Position numbers and translations under genes: made by a program. This document shows positions 4,525-5,951 of a stretch of 5,951 bases of DNA, one piece after another. The notes below the pieces were generated by a model. That model was given only the letters and a program-made list of their open reading frames with translations, was not told the origin of the DNA and made no database searches. Every line of letters starts with the position of its first letter. Positions within the stretch are counted from its first letter, which is position 1. Source of the stretch: Candidatus Dormiibacterota bacterium. Its GTDB lineage: Bacteria > Chloroflexota > Dormibacteria > Aeolococcales > Aeolococcaceae. The stretch is from assembly GCA_027451645.1 (NCBI GenBank), contig DAIDIX010000117.1:1-5951 (forward strand), in the 5' to 3' direction.

Positions 4525-5951
4525 ATGATCCACTCCAGAAACGGTACTTCCACTGCCCTGAGAAGAGAAGTCATCCGCTTCGCAGCTGCAGTGACCGTGA
4601 TTGCCAGCATGGTTGGAGTCTCCCACCCGCTCACTGCTGCTGCAGGATCCGTGAAATGGTCTACAGTGCCAAGTCCCAATGCAACGACAACACAGGCAAA
4701 TCACCTGAATGGTGTGGCCTGCACGAGCACGAGCTTCTGCATTGCTGCTGGATACTATGTGAGCAGCTCCGGATATGACCAGACCCTCATTGAGGAGTGG
4801 AACGGGACATCCTGGAGCATTGTCAGCAGTGCCAATACAAGTGCGACCCAGAACAACAGCCTGGCTGGAGTGACCTGCCTGACTGCAGCAGACTGCTGGG
4901 CTGTAGGTTCCTACATACCAAGTGTTGCCAAGACCCTTGTGGAAGAGTGGAACGGGACAAGCTGGACCATTGTCAGCTCACCTAACCCCACGACTACGCA
5001 GGCCAACCACCTCAACGGCGTGACCTGCGTTTCCGCAACTGACTGCTGGGCAGTGGGAAGCTATGGCACAGGAAGCACGGACCAGACACTTGTCGAGGAG
5101 TGGAACGGGACATCCTGGAGCATTGCGAGCTCGCCAGACACGGGCTCAACACAATGGAATCAGCTCAATGCAGTGACCTGTGTCACATCCTCTGACTGCT
5201 GGGCTGCAGGTACTGGTGCCGACTCCAGCGGGTACGACCAGACACTTGTCGAGCAGTGGAACGGCACAGCATGGAGCATTGTCACCAGTCCGGACATGAG
5301 CAGCACTGAGAGCGAGACTCTCACGAGTGTGACATGTGCAACTTCAGCCAGCTGCTGGGCAGTCGGATACTACCAGTATGGAACTCCAAACCAGACGCTT
5401 TCCGAGGAATGGAACGGGACAGCCTGGAGCATAGTTGCAACTCCAGACACGTCAAACCTAGTGAACAATGAACTATCCGGTGTGAGCTGCTCGGGCACGA
5501 CCTTCTGCATGGCTACGGGATACGTTGTTGATGCGAATGGCTATGATCAGACACTCGTAGAGGAGTGGAACGGCACAATCTGGAATTTCGTATCGAGCCA
5601 GAATTCCCTGTATCTCCAGACAAATGTCCTCAGCAGTGTGAGCTGCACGAGCACAAGCTTCTGCATGTCCACTGGCTATTACACCAGTGCTGGAAGCTAC
5701 TCACCTACTCTCATCGAGGAGTATGGACTGTTCTGCACTGGAGGAAACCTCAGCCTCACAATGCCTTCATCAGCATCGTTCCCGGGAGTGACACTGAATG
5801 GAACGACACAGACCAGCACACTCCCCATCTCCTTCACTGTCGATGACGAGACAGGAACTGCAGCTGGCTGGAACCTCTCCATCTCATCTACCACCTTCAC
5901 CAATGCTGGGAGCAAATCCCTCTCCACATCAGCAAGCACAGTAACAGGAGT
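4525..5951 (+). CDS. Secreted seven-repeat (probable beta-propeller) protein with WxL-like domain, 3' truncated
   Basis: The frame opens at ATG 4525, just after an in-frame TGA at 4516, and stays open to the window edge (475 full codons). The N-terminus is a signal peptide: basic region with RR at 13-14, hydrophobic core at about 19-33, and a likely cut after Ala40 (TAAA). Residues 45-403 form seven repeats of 50-52 aa. Each runs from W-x-I/V, through L-x-x-V-x-C-x5-C-x-A/S-x-G, to T-L-x-E-E-W-N-G-T; the last copy ends EEYG. From about residue 404 a different domain begins: Thr/Ser-rich beta sequence with DDETGTAAGWNLSISS, reminiscent of WxL-like cell-surface domains. Exactly seven repeats fit a closed seven-bladed propeller, and the paired cysteines could form one disulfide per blade after export. 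Similar Trp/Cys repeats occur in uncharacterised secreted proteins of Actinobacteria. Ligand and anchoring are unknown because the C-terminus is missing. Confidence 0.85.
   Translation, partial: MIHSRNGTSTALRREVIRFAAAVTVIASMVGVSHPLTAAAGSVKWSTVPSPNATTTQANHLNGVACTSTSFCIAAGYYVSSSGYDQTLIEEWNGTSWSIVSSANTSATQNNSLAGVTCLTAADCWAVGSYIPSVAKTLVEEWNGTSWTIVSSPNPTTTQANHLNGVTCVSATDCWAVGSYGTGSTDQTLVEEWNGTSWSIASSPDTGSTQWNQLNAVTCVTSSDCWAAGTGADSSGYDQTLVEQWNGTAWSIVTSPDMSSTESETLTSVTCATSASCWAVGYYQYGTPNQTLSEEWNGTAWSIVATPDTSNLVNNELSGVSCSGTTFCMATGYVVDANGYDQTLVEEWNGTIWNFVSSQNSLYLQTNVLSSVSCTSTSFCMSTGYYTSAGSYSPTLIEEYGLFCTGGNLSLTMPSSASFPGVTLNGTTQTSTLPISFTVDDETGTAAGWNLSISSTTFTNAGSKSLSTSASTVTG
4657..5733 (+). repeat. Seven tandem ~153-nt in-frame coding repeats
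   Basis: Repeats start at the Trp codons at 4657, 4813, 4963, 5116, 5272, 5425 and 5581, so periods are 156, 150, 153, 156, 153 and 156 nt, all multiples of three. Every copy encodes C-x5-C about 22-27 residues in, and the first six end in EEWNGT or EQWNGT. Copies 2-5 have [DS]CWA[VA]G after the spacer, while copies 1, 6 and 7 have FC followed by I or M, then A or S. A 31-nt block is identical at 4792-4822 and 5095-5125. Confidence 0.95.

Noticed and set aside
4290..4778. A 162-aa plus-strand frame spanning the divergent intergenic region
   Set aside because: It overlaps the start of the TIGR03086-like gene and the signal peptide and first repeat of the repeat protein, and its Cys/His-rich sequence is the out-of-frame reading of those repeats.
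1..5951. CRISPR array, tRNA, rRNA, insertion sequence or attachment site
   Set aside because: No short direct repeats with unique spacers, cloverleaf, rRNA signature, transposase or terminal inverted repeats were seen. The only tandem repeats are coding.

Overview
The window looks like chromosomal DNA of an actinobacterium (Actinomycetota) with an intermediate G+C content, by eye in the mid-50s percent. The lineage is inferred from gene content: an actinobacterial Holin-X-like membrane protein next to a DUF3618-like protein, a bifunctional class A penicillin-binding protein, a TIGR03086/mycothiol-dependent-type metal-binding protein, and a secreted protein built of Trp/Cys repeats. Alanine codons are often GCA or GCT rather than GCG, and G+C is below that of streptomycetes or mycobacteria. 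A lineage such as Acidimicrobiia is possible but not proven.

Layout. (1) 2-604, plus strand: the 3' part of otsA (trehalose-6-phosphate synthase), cut by the window edge. No otsB follows. (2) A 75-bp gap with an extended -10 promoter candidate. (3) 680-3703, plus strand: a tight three-gene envelope cluster. It holds a two-TM Holin-X-like protein, a one-TM DUF3618-like protein that overlaps it by 70 nt, and a 724-aa class A PBP starting 28 nt later. (4) 3738-4337, minus strand: a TIGR03086-like protein, convergent with the PBP and separated from it by 34 bp. (5) A 187-bp divergent intergenic region. It carries an extended -10 so close to the minus-strand start that the mRNA may be leaderless, and on the plus side a hairpin that covers a Shine-Dalgarno sequence. 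(6) 4525-end, plus strand: a secreted protein with a signal peptide, seven ~51-residue repeats and the start of a WxL-like C-terminal domain. It runs off the window.

How they fit together. The PBP polymerises and crosslinks peptidoglycan, and the two small membrane proteins sharing its probable transcript may be envelope accessory factors. OtsA makes a trehalose precursor, relevant to osmoprotection and possibly to envelope lipids. The repeat protein is exported and probably works at or outside the cell surface. The most unusual item is this repeat protein: exactly seven repeats, each with an invariant C-x5-C pair, suggest a disulfide-stapled seven-bladed beta-propeller, and its start codon is preceded by two mutually exclusive hairpins around the ribosome-binding site.
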